Of a stretch of DNA of 64,000 bases, positions 27,301 through 37,680 are shown piece after piece; position 1 is the first letter of the stretch; each line of letters starts with the position of its first letter. The stretch is from Echeneis naucrates (lineage: Eukaryota > Chordata > Actinopteri > Carangiformes > Echeneidae), in contig NC_042530.1 in assembly GCF_900963305.1 (NCBI RefSeq), forward strand, positions 9,061,890-9,125,889. The letters are read 5' to 3'. The notes beneath the pieces are model-generated. The model was not told the origin of the DNA, did not search any database, and was given only the letters and a program-made list of their open reading frames with translations. The position numbers were made by a program, and so were the translations under genes.

Positions 27301-30300
27301 GAAAGCGATAGTGGTGGTAAAATAGTTGCAGATATTAGAAGGTGATTTGTGAACTTATTTGAGAGATGTTTAAAGGGTAAAGCTGCTTAAGAATGTGTGG
27401 AGAAGTAATCTTTTATGATCAAATTTTTTGTCTTATTTCAGAGTTCATTGTACTCTATGAAATGAAAGAGCACTGATAAAATCTTGTCTTGAAAGTGGAG
27501 GAACTTCTATACTACAAATGGAGCTGTTTGTGGTGACAGGCCATAAATTTACTGGGGCTGATCGTCCAAAGTGAAGCCTCAGTCACTGCTGCCAATACAA
27601 CCACTTCCTTCACGTACAAGTCATAGATCTACTGCACCATCAAAAGAGAAGGTGGCTTGCTTGAGGGCACATGATTAGTATCTACTGTGGGCAGGGTGAG
27701 AGACTAAATCACAGAAGCGGCAACCCTCCGGTCACAATGGGCTATTCCCCGTCTTTAAGATTGGAGCTCTCAGTGCTGGTGCTGAGAGCTCAAAGTCGCC
27801 GCCTCCGGCTCTGAACTGTTTCTTTTCCAGCCTTATCCAGGGCATTACTGACCTTAACATTCTTGCTAGATTAATGAATATTGCACTTCAGTGTCATACT
27901 ATCTTTTAATAACCTTTTCCTTATGCTATTAGGAAACTCCCCTTTGAAACACAAGTGAAGAATGAAAAGTGTAGAAGGTGCTCTGACAGCATGGCTGTTT
28001 ACGCTGTTTGAGGGTCTTCACTACTTTAACTTACCCCGACAGGGAATAATCACCTTTAATTTGTCAGATTCTGCTCACTGAGTGTATGTCTTTGCACCTT
28101 CTTCTTTTCTGGCAGAGCTGATGTTTAGAAATCCTTTGCTGCCAGTGCTCAGACTTCAGATATCAAGGTGGCTGCTTATTAAACACAACTGCACTCCGTG
28201 ACGATGTTTTTTAGACTACATGGAGGGAAATGCATTTTGATTGTGGCAAGGGCATTACTTCTTCATGACTATTGCTGAAATGTGACTCCCTGAGGGTTGT
28301 CTGTGTGGGAACAGTTAATGAAGCAACTGAACAGCAAGTGCGAGAGGCAAGAGAGGCAGATGATGCGAGGAATTAGCGAGGAAACCACAGAGAATAAGGA
28401 TTGCATAATCACGTGTAAAGATCCTGATGTAGATATCAACCAGATTTGTAATTGCAAATAAATTGATTTTTGAGAGAGGACCTGACTGAAGGGGCAGTGG
28501 CAGTAGCTAATCAGCCTTTTCAACAGCGTACACATCAGGGGAGTAACTTCAATTGAAACAAACACTCACTTTTCAGCAACAACGTTCAAATTATTTTAGG
28601 ATATTATATGCACTAGTCTAGAATCAGCAGGAAATTTTCACAATGTTGAGGTGAATTTACTCAATAATTTTAGATCATATCTCCAATGGGAATGGACCAA
28701 ACGATGAGGATTATACATTTTTCAATAACACAGATGGGAGGTGTTGAGATCAGGGATGAAATTTATGTTAATACTTGGATTCTCACGTCCCTCCATGACT
28801 GAGGTTCTTACTGACGAGCTCAGGGAGCTGGAGAGTTCAATGCTACAGCAAAGGATCAAAATATGAGAGGTCAACAGTTGTGGTTCAAAGAAATGGTGTA
28901 AGACACAAACCCAAAGGCATGCGAACAGTTTTGAAAGAGCAAACAAATGATCTCCTCTGGTGCACTCTGCTATGCACCATTATTTGCAGAAACGGAGATT
29001 ACACCAAGAAGATCTTCATATATCAGTGAACTGTTATCTTAGCTTGTGGACTGGTTCTGGTCAGTCGAGTTCAGCATCAATCAACTCTGGCCACTGATGG
29101 GAGCATTTGGTATTTTAATAAAGTGTAAAGTGCATTGTTGAACATTCAGTCACAGTCAGTCAGGGTCTAAAAATCATAATTCTTTATTTACTTAGTTTAC
29201 ACTTTACATACAGTAACCCCAATGTTACTTACATAATCAAGGCTATAAACATGTTACAATAGCACTACAGAACAGATCTAATACAATTCATTGTTAAATT
29301 CCAAAAACAAAGTATCTATAATGTAGGTCTATACTTGATTAAAATGTCTTCTGTCTTATTGGCATTATGCAAAACAAAAGAAAGTCTGCAATTAAACCAA
29401 CAAATCAACCAGATCCTGAACCCTGGATGCTGGTTTGTAAAAATGCTCTGTCTGGTGTAGTGATAAGGGGAAGTAGACTGTCGTCAGGTTTTCTTAAATT
29501 GATAGATAGATAAAGGTTGACCTCAGTCTCATCACATGGATGTGGGTCTCCTGAAATCAAATCAGAATCCTTAACATAGCGCCAAATCTTAAAGGTCCAT
29601 CAAGGCACTTCACAAAGAGCACTTGGTGACAGTGGATAGGAAAGACTTCCTTTAAGAGGCAAAAACCTCGGGCAGGAGCGGGCTCAGGGAGGGCAGCCAT
29701 CTGCCTCGACTGGTTGGATTGAGGGCGAGCGTGAAGGAGGGGAGTGGACTCGGTGGAAGGATGGAAAGAGAAGATGCCTTGGAAAATACTAACAAAACAT
29801 ACAGTGATTGCAAGTTGCTGGGATACTGTCTTAAGGTCTGTGGTGTCCCTTTGGTGACACAGTCCTCCTTGGACATATTCTGTGTCAATTCCACAGATTG
29901 GCAACTTCCTGCTGCTCTCCCCGAAGAGAAAAAGTTATCTTTTAGCCCATATTGCTTGCACAGATATTAATATGACCATGAAAGAGCCTCTGGATGCTGC
30001 AGCCGATTTCTCTCTCCACAGCGCTTGTGATGAGATTAGAATAAATTCGTGGGAGAGATGGGGAACAATACACAATCCTTCTGTGCAAAATGATCAGCTT
30101 AGCTCAAATGTTTGAACAGGGAAAAATGAAGACGGTGCCTTGAAACGTTACAGTCTGTTTGCTGCTAAATGTATTCCTTTGCTATTACCTAAGTAGCTTA
30201 GAAACAAATGCTGCCAGTGAAAACATGAAGAGGGAATTTGGATTAAGAGGAGTAAAACTAGAGGGCAGTCACTCCTAGATTTATCTTGGCTTTGGTATAA

Positions 30301-32284
30301 ACAAACTGCACTGAATTAACAAAAATAAGGACAACACTGGATTATGTCCTTATTACTTAGACTGGAACTGAATGAGATATATAAACAGTATGAACAGAAT
30401 AACTTATTACAGTAAAATAAATAATCAATTTTTAAACTATGCATATGAATAATGTTCTTTAATACACCATAAAGTCAACAATTCAATTAGCCAATGAATT
30501 ACTTAACTAATGTAGCATATCTTAATTTAACCAAAAAGGTGAGAGACTTACCTGAATAAGTCATCCACATGGTTTTTGTCGAGGGCATTCCCTGTGGGAC
30601 AGTCCAAGTCCTTTAAATCTTGATCCAGTCTTGTTCAATCTCTCGGTTATCGTTACATGAGCAGGTAAAGTAGCGTATCAGAAAACTTCTCCTCTGTACC
30701 CGGGCCTGAGCCGAGTTCCACTTCATTAATAAAGTAGCTTAACCAGCAACAACCTGCGGACTGCTATTTGTGGAGAATATGAAAACCCTTTGACGGCTCT
30801 TGGTATGAACTGACACACACAGAGTTGGGACCTGGGTTTCTGTATGTTGTGTAAGATGATATTGCAGCTTCAGCACTCCTTATGGAATATCTAGGATGGC
30901 GAGCAGGTATTGCTTAGTTCCCTGGGACACCCACCAGCTTGGATGCCTTTAAATGCAATCATTTATATTCATGAAGAGTGACTAGCAGCATGTCAGACTG
31001 TGGAGCGCCTTTTTCATAATTATGAGGTCTTTTCTTGTAATTATGCGATAGCAGGCCATAATTTACAAGATAAAGTGCCCATTTTGTAATCAGTTGCTCT
31101 AATGCAATTTGCTTCTAAGATCTGCTTAAAATAAAATTCTCTCGTTAGCAACGGCTTCTTCGTTTTAAGTTCAACCAATTATCTCCATCATTTTTAGAAT
31201 ATTCAATATCCTTCAGAAATTATATATAATATACCATAATTTATTAATAGTGAAGAACAATCTGAACTACCTTTTACCAACATTACTATCTTCCTGTTAC
31301 TCAGTTGTCAGTTGTCACTACGTAATAAACTCCAAATTATGCTAATCCTTTATCTCTTCCTGCCTTCTCCTCTCCATTCAGTCCACTTCATCAGGGTGAT
31401 GGTGGCGGGATAATTATTCAGATGCTAGAGGATAAGTAGAAAGATTGTGGGGTGTCTTAACTAACTCAAGAATAAATAAATGCTCTAACACAATATACAC
31501 TCATACATACTTTTTTAAATTTGCATTTGGATGATTATGATTTTAAGCCAATTTAGTTTCCTTCTACTTTCAGAGACAGGTTTAAATCAAGTGTGCACCT
31601 TCCTGACAGTGTGTGACGTCCTATTTAAAAAGATGCGTCGCCATGCATTACCATGGCGATAACGCAGCTGAAAACGCTGGTTAGTGTGCAGCAGCTTGTG
31701 AAACGGGAGGGAAGGTATTTATGTTTTTCTGCATCGTTACATTGCCTATTTAAAGATACCTGCTTGGTACCTTGTAGGAGCCTGAGACATCAACAGGTCT
31801 GTTGTTTTTGTTTTTGTTTTAAAAAAAGAAAAACTGAAATCGTTCTCAACCTAATTGATTGATCGGGCTATGTAATTACTTGATATGAATACATTTGGAA
31901 CATAGAGCAGTGTCAGTTAAGTGATATGCCAGACAAATTGCTAAAAAGCACTTCAGATCAATGCTCCACTGTACTGAAACACCCTGATTTCCTCACCTCC
32001 AGGTAGACAACCCAGGGCATGACCAAAGAAGCCACAAGCAGGTCGGACACAGCCAGGCTCACCACTAAATAGTTAGTGGTGGTCTGAAGGGAGCGCTCTC
32101 TCAGCACAGCCAGGCACACCAGCACGTTCCCAAACACAATGGCCAGGATGAGGAGGGAGTACAACATGGCGTAGTAGTTCAGTTCCCCTTCGTCCTGCCC
32201 TGACGCCTCGCTGTCATTCCTCTCATCAAATCCGAGGGGGTCTGACTCGTTCCAGAGCCGCTCTGCGCTGCTAAACATCGCCAT
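16446..32284 (-). CDS. drd3: Dopamine receptor D3, six coding exons
   Basis: This encodes a D2-class, Gi/o-coupled dopamine receptor at the plasma membrane. Coding exons on the minus strand are 31,997-32,284, 26,353-26,465, 24,450-24,586, 22,285-22,478, 17,723-18,095 and 16,446-16,642. All junctions are GT-AG, the phases agree, and the total is 433 residues. Seven-helix landmarks are visible: Asp81 in TM2, Asp116 in TM3 (amine binding), DRY at 133-135, ECL2 Cys185, Ser196/197/200 in TM5, CWLP at 374-377, NPVIY at 412-416 and a C-terminal Cys433 that is probably palmitoylated. NES and NDS near the N-terminus are possible N-glycosylation sites. D3 rather than D2 is indicated by [33 protein letters not shown] and the terminal ILSC. 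Human D3 is 400 residues; the third intracellular loop here is longer, with an acidic Glu-rich run. The start ATG has a G at +4 and lies 42 nt after an acceptor. Confidence 0.95.
16847..16867. repeat. (GA)n microsatellite in last drd3 intron
   Basis: A run of GA units lies within the intron upstream of the last drd3 exon. It reads as a CT-rich tract on the transcript strand, about 200 nt before the final acceptor. Confidence 0.8.
19945..20365 (+). mobile_element. 3' fragment of a non-LTR retrotransposon (LINE)
   Basis: This is a 5'-truncated LINE copy inside the large drd3 intron, antisense to drd3. It resembles the 3' end that recurs in many teleost RTE/Rex-like elements as I remember it: a tract encoding the C-terminal end of the RT protein (seen as [19 protein letters not shown], a degraded form of the usual RWFGHLVRMPPGRLPREV type), a GGTGGAGAGATTATATCTC stretch, and a terminal GATG-repeat tail ending near 20,365. 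Family assignment (RTE/Rex3-like) is from memory. The frame is degraded and the left border approximate. Confidence 0.75.
21643..21676. repeat. 34-bp perfect AT-rich palindrome
   Basis: Bases 21,643-21,659 are the exact reverse complement of 21,660-21,676, built from TATC/GATA and TA units and followed by more TA/GATA repeats to about 21,712. It lies in the drd3 intron between coding exons 4 and 5. It could extrude as a hairpin, but it probably arose from microsatellite slippage. Confidence 0.9.
22637..22683. repeat. (CA)n / (TG)n microsatellite upstream of drd3 coding exon 4
   Basis: About 23 CA units are seen on the plus strand, so the drd3 pre-mRNA carries (UG)n about 160 nt before the coding exon 4 acceptor at 22,478. 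It is a pure and probably polymorphic repeat. Confidence 0.95.
24299..24363. repeat. A38 run joined to (TA)13
   Basis: A 38-base A-run is followed directly by a TA repeat. On the drd3 transcript strand this reads (UA)n then U38, starting about 85 nt after the coding exon 3 donor. Run length in the assembly may be inexact. Confidence 0.9.
26287..26320. repeat. (CA)n microsatellite near drd3 coding exon 2
   Basis: An uninterrupted CA tract with interrupted CA-rich flanks begins about 35 nt past the coding exon 2 donor on the transcript strand. Confidence 0.85.
27271..27306. repeat. (GA)n-rich simple repeat
   Basis: This is a purine-rich GAGAGA tract with interruptions, within drd3 intron 1 (numbered from the coding exons). 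Confidence 0.75.
29560..29745. repeat. Copy of a widespread teleost interspersed repeat
   Basis: The segment contains AACATAGCGCCAAATC, CAAGGCACTTCACAAAG, GAGCACTTGGTGACAGTGG and CTCAGGGAGGGCAGCCATCT. These match, with decay, a repeat unit I remember as recurring many times across fish genomes. It lies in drd3 intron 1. I cannot name the family with confidence, and its apparent open frames are by-products of the repeat. Confidence 0.6.
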
Positions 32285-32326
32285 GGAGATATCCCGGTGA
32301 CATGGGAGGTGATATTTTTGGCAGAC
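31997..32326 (-). other. drd3: drd3 first coding exon with its splice acceptor
   Basis: Reading the minus strand, a strong pyrimidine tract ending in TTTGGCAG precedes base 32,326, followed by 42 nt of 5' UTR and then the ATG. The acceptor means that at least one untranslated exon lies upstream. The exon ends at CTGGAG before GTGAGG, after codon 96 (phase 0), the position used in D2-class receptors after the YLEV motif of TM2. Confidence 0.85.
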
Positions 32327-32931
32327 CTGCCAAAGGAAAAGAGTATGATTCGATGTTCATCTCACAAGTTCCTCTCTCCGGATTCACATACACAGCCATA
32401 ACATTTCTCATTTATCACATCGAAGAGAAGCAAGATGAAGCTGCAAGTTGAAGACAGCGACATCATTTCAGGTCAAAGGCCTGCTGGGAAACATCCTGGC
32501 TCTTAGCACCAGTAGTCAGATGAACGGATAAATAAAATTGTTGAAATGCAGCCCAGCAGTAGTGTCACTTGCTCTGCGGTTTGCTGTGTGCTTGTAGAAG
32601 TGTTTCTTTTTTTCATGCTGAGTGAAAAATGGAAGCACATCTTGATGCTTCCTGAAGATATGGCTCAGTGATGCTGACAGACACTTTGCTCCATAACGCG
32701 AAATCCAGACTCTTTACAGCCAACTTTATTAACACTGTACTGCATTTATAGTTCCACCCAGCCTTTTAACTGTATCTGCCTCCTTGCTGCAATCAGCTTT
32801 CAACCCAATGAATGGAGACAAAAACTCCAAAGTAGAGGTGGTAACTTTAATGAGGAGCTAGCTGTATGCCTTTGAGCAGTGTCAGTAAGGTCAGCTCATC
32901 GGGGAGGGGTAATAACTCGGTCATGCCACCC

Positions 32932-33108
32932 TCAGAGGTTTGGTTGGCCGTGGTCCACGGCGCTGCTCCCTGCACTCCATGCTTCTCTCATTGTTTCCAA
33001 AACCTCCTTCTCTGGCCTGAGTCCAGACAGCAGTGCTGTGGTAATGCCCACACCTGTGTCTACATGGAAAACATACTGATCCATCTTATCCAGCTTGCCT
33101 CTCTGTCT
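32932..33108 (-). other. Coding-like open segment, candidate terminal exon
   Basis: Inside the drd3 5' UTR intron, same strand, a pyrimidine-rich acceptor (TTCTCTCACAG) opens a 58-codon frame ending in TGA. ATTAAA follows at 32,846-32,851. The peptide contains DKMDQYVFHVDTGVGITTAL and then a helix-like charged part, RPEKEVLETMREAW. Base composition is higher in GC than the surrounding intron. I do not recognise the protein. It could be the last exon of an unrecognised transcript, an alternative drd3 5' exon, an exapted repeat, or chance. A start Met lies at residue 9 of the segment. Confidence 0.3.
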
Positions 33109-34129
33109 CTGTGAGAGAATCCGGAAAACAGACACTGAGAAACTGGGCACATTTTTAGACCTGGCTCAAACCCAGCAGCCTTTTAAAGATTCCCTCGCTC
33201 TATAATTCCACTTGGTTCTTCAATGGCTCCAGTTTCACATTATTTCCCTTGACAGAACCTGAAGAAGCAGTGAAAAAAAAGCAAGCACTGATCTCCATCA
33301 CCTTGAAGTCTCCCAGTAGGGGTTAAACACTTAGGTGGCTATGACAAGACAGGAGTAATGCAAATAATGAACCAAAAAAAAAAAAAAAAAGGAAACCCCA
33401 CATCCATGCTAACACAGCCTTGATGCAGACCTGAATGAAGACGTGAATATCTGACAGCTCTTGCTACATGATACAAGGTTGCACAGAGCTCCAGTGAAAG
33501 GTTTGTTTATAGTTGTAAAACAGTGTGAATGGAAAAACGGATCTCCCTCTTCACTCTTTGGCTTGCTGAACCTTAATCTTTTATCAATCACTAACCGGTC
33601 GGTCTCTCACTGTCAGTGGGAGCAATGCATACCAAGTGTGTGAGAAACTGGCATCAGCAGTCCCTTAAATGCTCAGCAAACACAGACATCCACATATGCA
33701 GTTTGGGATTAAGTGAAGCTATTCAGAAGGGAGGTTGTTTAACTGTTATTAGCATGACGACCTGAATACAACTTGGCCACAATACCAGAAGAATAATTAC
33801 TTATGAATCAATTAACTGGTGCTCCTGCAACCAAATCATTAGCAACTATTAGATTTTTCCACGTTTGCAACCTACTTGGTCCTTGATTTCATATTCAATT
33901 AAAATCGCAATAAGAGCAAATTATCAAGCTTTACAAACACGCGTCCACAAAGATTAAGGTCAGATACAACCCAGTAAATCAGAGGACTAAAAACTTAAAC
34001 AGTGGAGATCAGAAAACTTGGACGATGACACAAGGAACAAAAACTGAGGGGGAATCAATAAATAAATAAACAGGGCGTTTTTTCCCCCCACTCACCAATG
34101 TTCAGAACAAAGTAAACAGACTCACATAC

Positions 34130-34420
34130 CTTTTACTGTTTCCCACTGAAGAATTCATCAGATGCCATCGAGGAAGAGCATCATCCGTGCTGAGAGAAAA
34201 GTTGTCCGTTCATCGCGTCCTGCTCTGCGAGCCGAGCGGAGGAGCAGGAGGAGCGCTCCGTGCCATTGCGCACAACAGAGCTTGAATGCGGGAACCTCAA
34301 AACACATGGATCGCCGCGCACTTACTCACGCACGCCTCCACGCCCCCCCCCCCTCGCTTTGTGACAGCTGTTGGGCTTTTTATTAGGATTTTGCAGCCAA
34401 ACCACGCGTGGCCGTGGAGA
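34130..34420 (-). promoter_or_regulatory. drd3: Probable drd3 5' UTR exon and promoter
   Basis: This CpG-rich patch, in otherwise AT-rich DNA, lies 1.8 kb upstream of the first coding exon. On the minus strand it contains two good splice donors: AAAAG before GTATGTGAG (exon edge 34,130) and one with the near-ideal sequence GTGAGTAAGT at about 34,329. Either could join the acceptor at 32,326. A TAATAAAAAG TATA-like string lies near 34,378-34,388. Promoter and first-exon identity are inferred from position, CpG content and the donors. Transcript data would settle which donor is used. Confidence 0.5.
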
Positions 34421-34555
34421 CGTCAGATGGTATCATCCTTTGTGCGCTAAGTGGAACCATGGCAAATGAAAGTGGCCGGTTATTGACAGGGGGGAGAAAA
34501 CAATAACAACTCGGAATATGATCGCATCTGCATTCATAATGTTAGATGAAGGGGG

Positions 34556-34650
34556 CGTGTGACGGACTGGCCACCTGTGTGACCCCGACCTTGGCCCATG
34601 TGAGCTGGGATTGGCTCCGGATAGGCGGTAGAAGATGAATGAAGATGAAT
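34556..34650. repeat. Fragment of a common teleost repeat with GATGAAT tail
   Basis: GACGGACTGGCCACCTGTG, then CCCATGTGAGCTGGGATTGG and CTCCGGATAGGCGGTAGAAG, then GATGAATGAAGATGAAT. This is the recurrent fish motif I remember as 'gactggcgacctgtcc... agctgggataggctcc... ggatggatgg'. It is truncated and diverged. The reverse orientation of what looks like the same repeat occurs at about 40,168-40,255. Confidence 0.65.
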
Positions 34651-36442
34651 TAAAAAGGACAGGTCCTGTAAGACCCACAGAGCGTAAATTAGAGCAGTCT
34701 GGGTCTATTCTAGTTAAAAATGTATGGACTTACAGACTCTTGTTGTTTTTCCACTCCACTATCCAGTAAGATGGCGAAAAACAAAACTGTTCAGTGCTGA
34801 TTAAAGGTACCAGGAGCTTGTGCCTTATATCTCACATTCCCAGCCAGTTTGCTTTGTTTTTGCTATCTTCTACATGGCATTTTAAGATAAGATTAATAAG
34901 CCCTGGAGGAGCTTCAGCAGCACAAATGAGACCAAACCAATGTACCAAAGGAAGGTGTTACTTCATCTATTGTTTATTTTTCTCTGTGCTGGAAATCCGG
35001 CCCAGCTCATTTTTCACAATCAAACTGCAGTCGGTTTGTATTTTAACTAAGAGCCCAAATGTCCTTGTTCCTCATTGGAAATTTGACCCATTCTTCTCCA
35101 CAGCAGCATGATGCCTAATAGCTACCTTACTTTGCAGAGCCGAAGAGAATCCTGACTAGTGTAATCCATACATCTAAAACCAGACAAAAATCACTGGTGT
35201 GTGACATCAACGACACATGCTGCATTTCGGTTTTGGATGTTATTACAGGACCGAACTCCCCCTCAGCTCATTTGAAAAGAAAAAAAAAAAAAAAAAAAGG
35301 AAAGACAACAATGAGCCTTTCACCATATCGCTCTTGTGAATGGCAGTGATTAGAGGCGTGCAACGTTTCCTTGGAGTGATTCCTAATAGAGTTAGATATG
35401 CAACAAATTAATTATCAAACTAAGCAAAAAACTAAGTAGACAAATAGAAGGAGAAGCACGTGCACAGCCCTTATTCATGCATGCACAGAATATCACTGCT
35501 GATGCATATAGTCTTTGTGGTCCTTCACAACTGCTAGTTGCTAGTTAGTAATTGGTTTCCCAGCCTACATACGCAGACACCTGCTCTACTGTTGGAATAC
35601 TTTTAAATACGGTCATTGGGAGGTTATAGGATGGAAAGGCGAAGGGCGAGGATCTGCTTTTCATCGTAACAAGATCTCGACAATTTCTCACAGAGTAGTT
35701 ACTCACAGGCTCTGTAGCTTTAGAGAATAATAGCAGTGTGAGGGTCAGACTCGAGAGGGCATCGCTACAGTAATGATAAAGGATAGTGACCGGGAAGATG
35801 GTGTTAAACTTTACGAGACATGGTTGCAATTTTGCTGCCATCTATTGGTCCACAGAACAAACTGCTTCGTATCTAACAAGGACGTTGATATTAAGCAACA
35901 GTAATTTTATGTTAAAATAAGATATTAAAAAAGGTACATAAGTCTTGTTAATTTTCTTTATAATTGGTATTAAAGATTAAAAGATGTCACCACATTAACA
36001 GTGTGTTAATGCCAAAATATCTTTGTAATAAAAAAAACTTGGTAAATTAAAGGCAGGGTGAAAATGTAAATTGCACAAAATTAAGTTGTGGAATTGGGGA
36101 TAAAAAGTCTGCAGTGTGTTTAAGAAAACAAAAAATTGCATATCTGTGAGGACATACAGAGGCGTGATGAATTTTGTATACAATTTAATTTAACATTAAG
36201 CCATTTCACAGGAATTTTCAATCTTCTCTCTGCAATTTACTGACACATTGAAAGCCGACATGAAAAAAATCCAAATGATAAAATAACAGCAAATGTGAAT
36301 AAAAAATATAAGTCATGGGAATCAATATAATGCGAAACTGTGGGAAAGAATTACTCTAACTTTTTATCATATTCTGAACCTTTAACTGAACTGTATTTTG
36401 GATTACGATATGAGATTTTCAAGTAAAGAATTCAACACAGAT
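34651..36442. other. Intergenic spacer drd3 to rhodanese gene
   Basis: This is AT-rich intergenic DNA with an A-run near 35,280-35,298. I see no exon, RNA gene or clear repeat family in it. Confidence 0.55.
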
Positions 36443-37680
36443 TCATTTTCCTTCTAGCTTTTCCCATTCACTATACCCTCCTTCATAATGTCTTGCCCTG
36501 AAAAAGAGAAACATGAGAATATCTTAGCCACTTATCACTGTTGTTTGGATTGCTACGAAAAGGTCACCCAGCCACTGTTAAAACTATGGATGTCTGCTCC
36601 AGTAGGAGTGCCATAAACAGATTAATGATGAAATATGCCATTCACAGTAGCCGTACTAAAGTCACTATCTGATAAGGGAGTGTGAGAGAGATTACGCAAC
36701 ACAGCTGAACTCTAGCTTGCTGTGTATGGAGCTGCATTCAAGAAAGTTAAACAGTGAAAACCACAATAAATCTTGACTTTCACAGGCTCTTGTGATTGCA
36801 GCAGGACACTGTATGGTTCTTGGTTTTGGGGTGTAAACAGGTGGATCTCTTATTTTACCTGGTAAATCCCAGCTGACGGGCGATGTCTAGTGCCGTGGCA
36901 CTTCTCTTGCCACTCCTGCAGTGAAATACAATGTTGTCATCCTCTTTTCCGGGGGCCTGCACTTGAAATTTCTCTTGAAACCCTTCTGAGGACAGCTTCA
37001 GGGACTCTTGCAGGTTGTCCACTGAAGGTCACACCACAGAATAAGAAGAGTGAAAACTTTTAGACAGCCCTCCTTTCTCCACTTTGTATGTGTAATCGCT
37101 TACAGGGGATGTTGACCGCCTCTGAAATGTGCCCTTCCTGGTATTCATCTGGATTCCTCACGTCAAATAGCTGGATGTTACGGTTGAACAACATGCTCTT
37201 CAGCTGCACGTAGGTCACCACTGAAACTGAGAAGAGCACAAAGTTACGCTAACTGCACATTTCTTTATAAATGCTGTGGTGGTTTGTCTCTGCAGTCAGC
37301 TTTGCCGCTGGCACACCACTTTTCAGTTTGAGTGCAATGAAGTCAGTAGGCAGGAACACAAACAGAGACAGGCCGATGAAGCTTTTTTAAAATAGTACTT
37401 ATTTATATAACCAACACTAACACCCTAAGGTGCGGCCCGCTGGGGGCTTGTTTGCTATCACGTAGCAGAAAACGGTTTATTTTTATTTTATTTCTTCCTT
37501 TTTTTTTTTTTTTTTACCATCGCTGTTGGTTTCTCCGAATCTTGGACCGGAAGTTGCAAAAGCCCGCAGATATGAAGCCGAGGCCCGGCAGGAGCCAACC
37601 TGGCAGGCGGTCCGGTACAGCATGCAGAAAAACATGACGGACACAAACTGAGATCTCACACCACAGAGAGCAGTTTTCAT
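36443..37680 (-). CDS. Single-domain rhodanese (sulfurtransferase), mitochondrial-type leader
   Basis: Four minus-strand coding exons (37,518-37,680, 37,104-37,220, 36,859-37,021, 36,443-36,497) join in phase to give 165 residues. Residues 1-48 are Arg-rich, without acids and with hydrophobic patches, and end in LRAFATSG. That fits a mitochondrial presequence. Residues 55-165 form one rhodanese domain: FDVRNPDEY at 73-81, GHISEAVNIP at 84-93, the active loop HCRSGKRS with catalytic Cys128, and the final HYEGGYSEWEK. Such proteins transfer sulfane sulfur to thiols such as glutathione. It resembles TSTD1, and the added leader recalls TSTD3; I could not decide between them. The start is the first ATG in frame (37,678-37,680). 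The exon 1 donor is GT followed by 17 A, so it is weak on paper. Confidence 0.88.

Noticed and set aside
27640-27745. Stretch resembling a recurrent fish repeat ('gcttgagggcacatgatta... caaccctccggtcacaatgg')
   Set aside because: The resemblance is only loose and borders could not be set, so it is not listed as a feature.
16446-32284. Naming the receptor drd2
   Set aside because: The D2 and D3 patterns were compared from memory. VVMPV after [37 protein letters not shown] and the ILSC end fit D3, not D2 (AVAMPM, FGLNNA, IIANPAF, ILHC).
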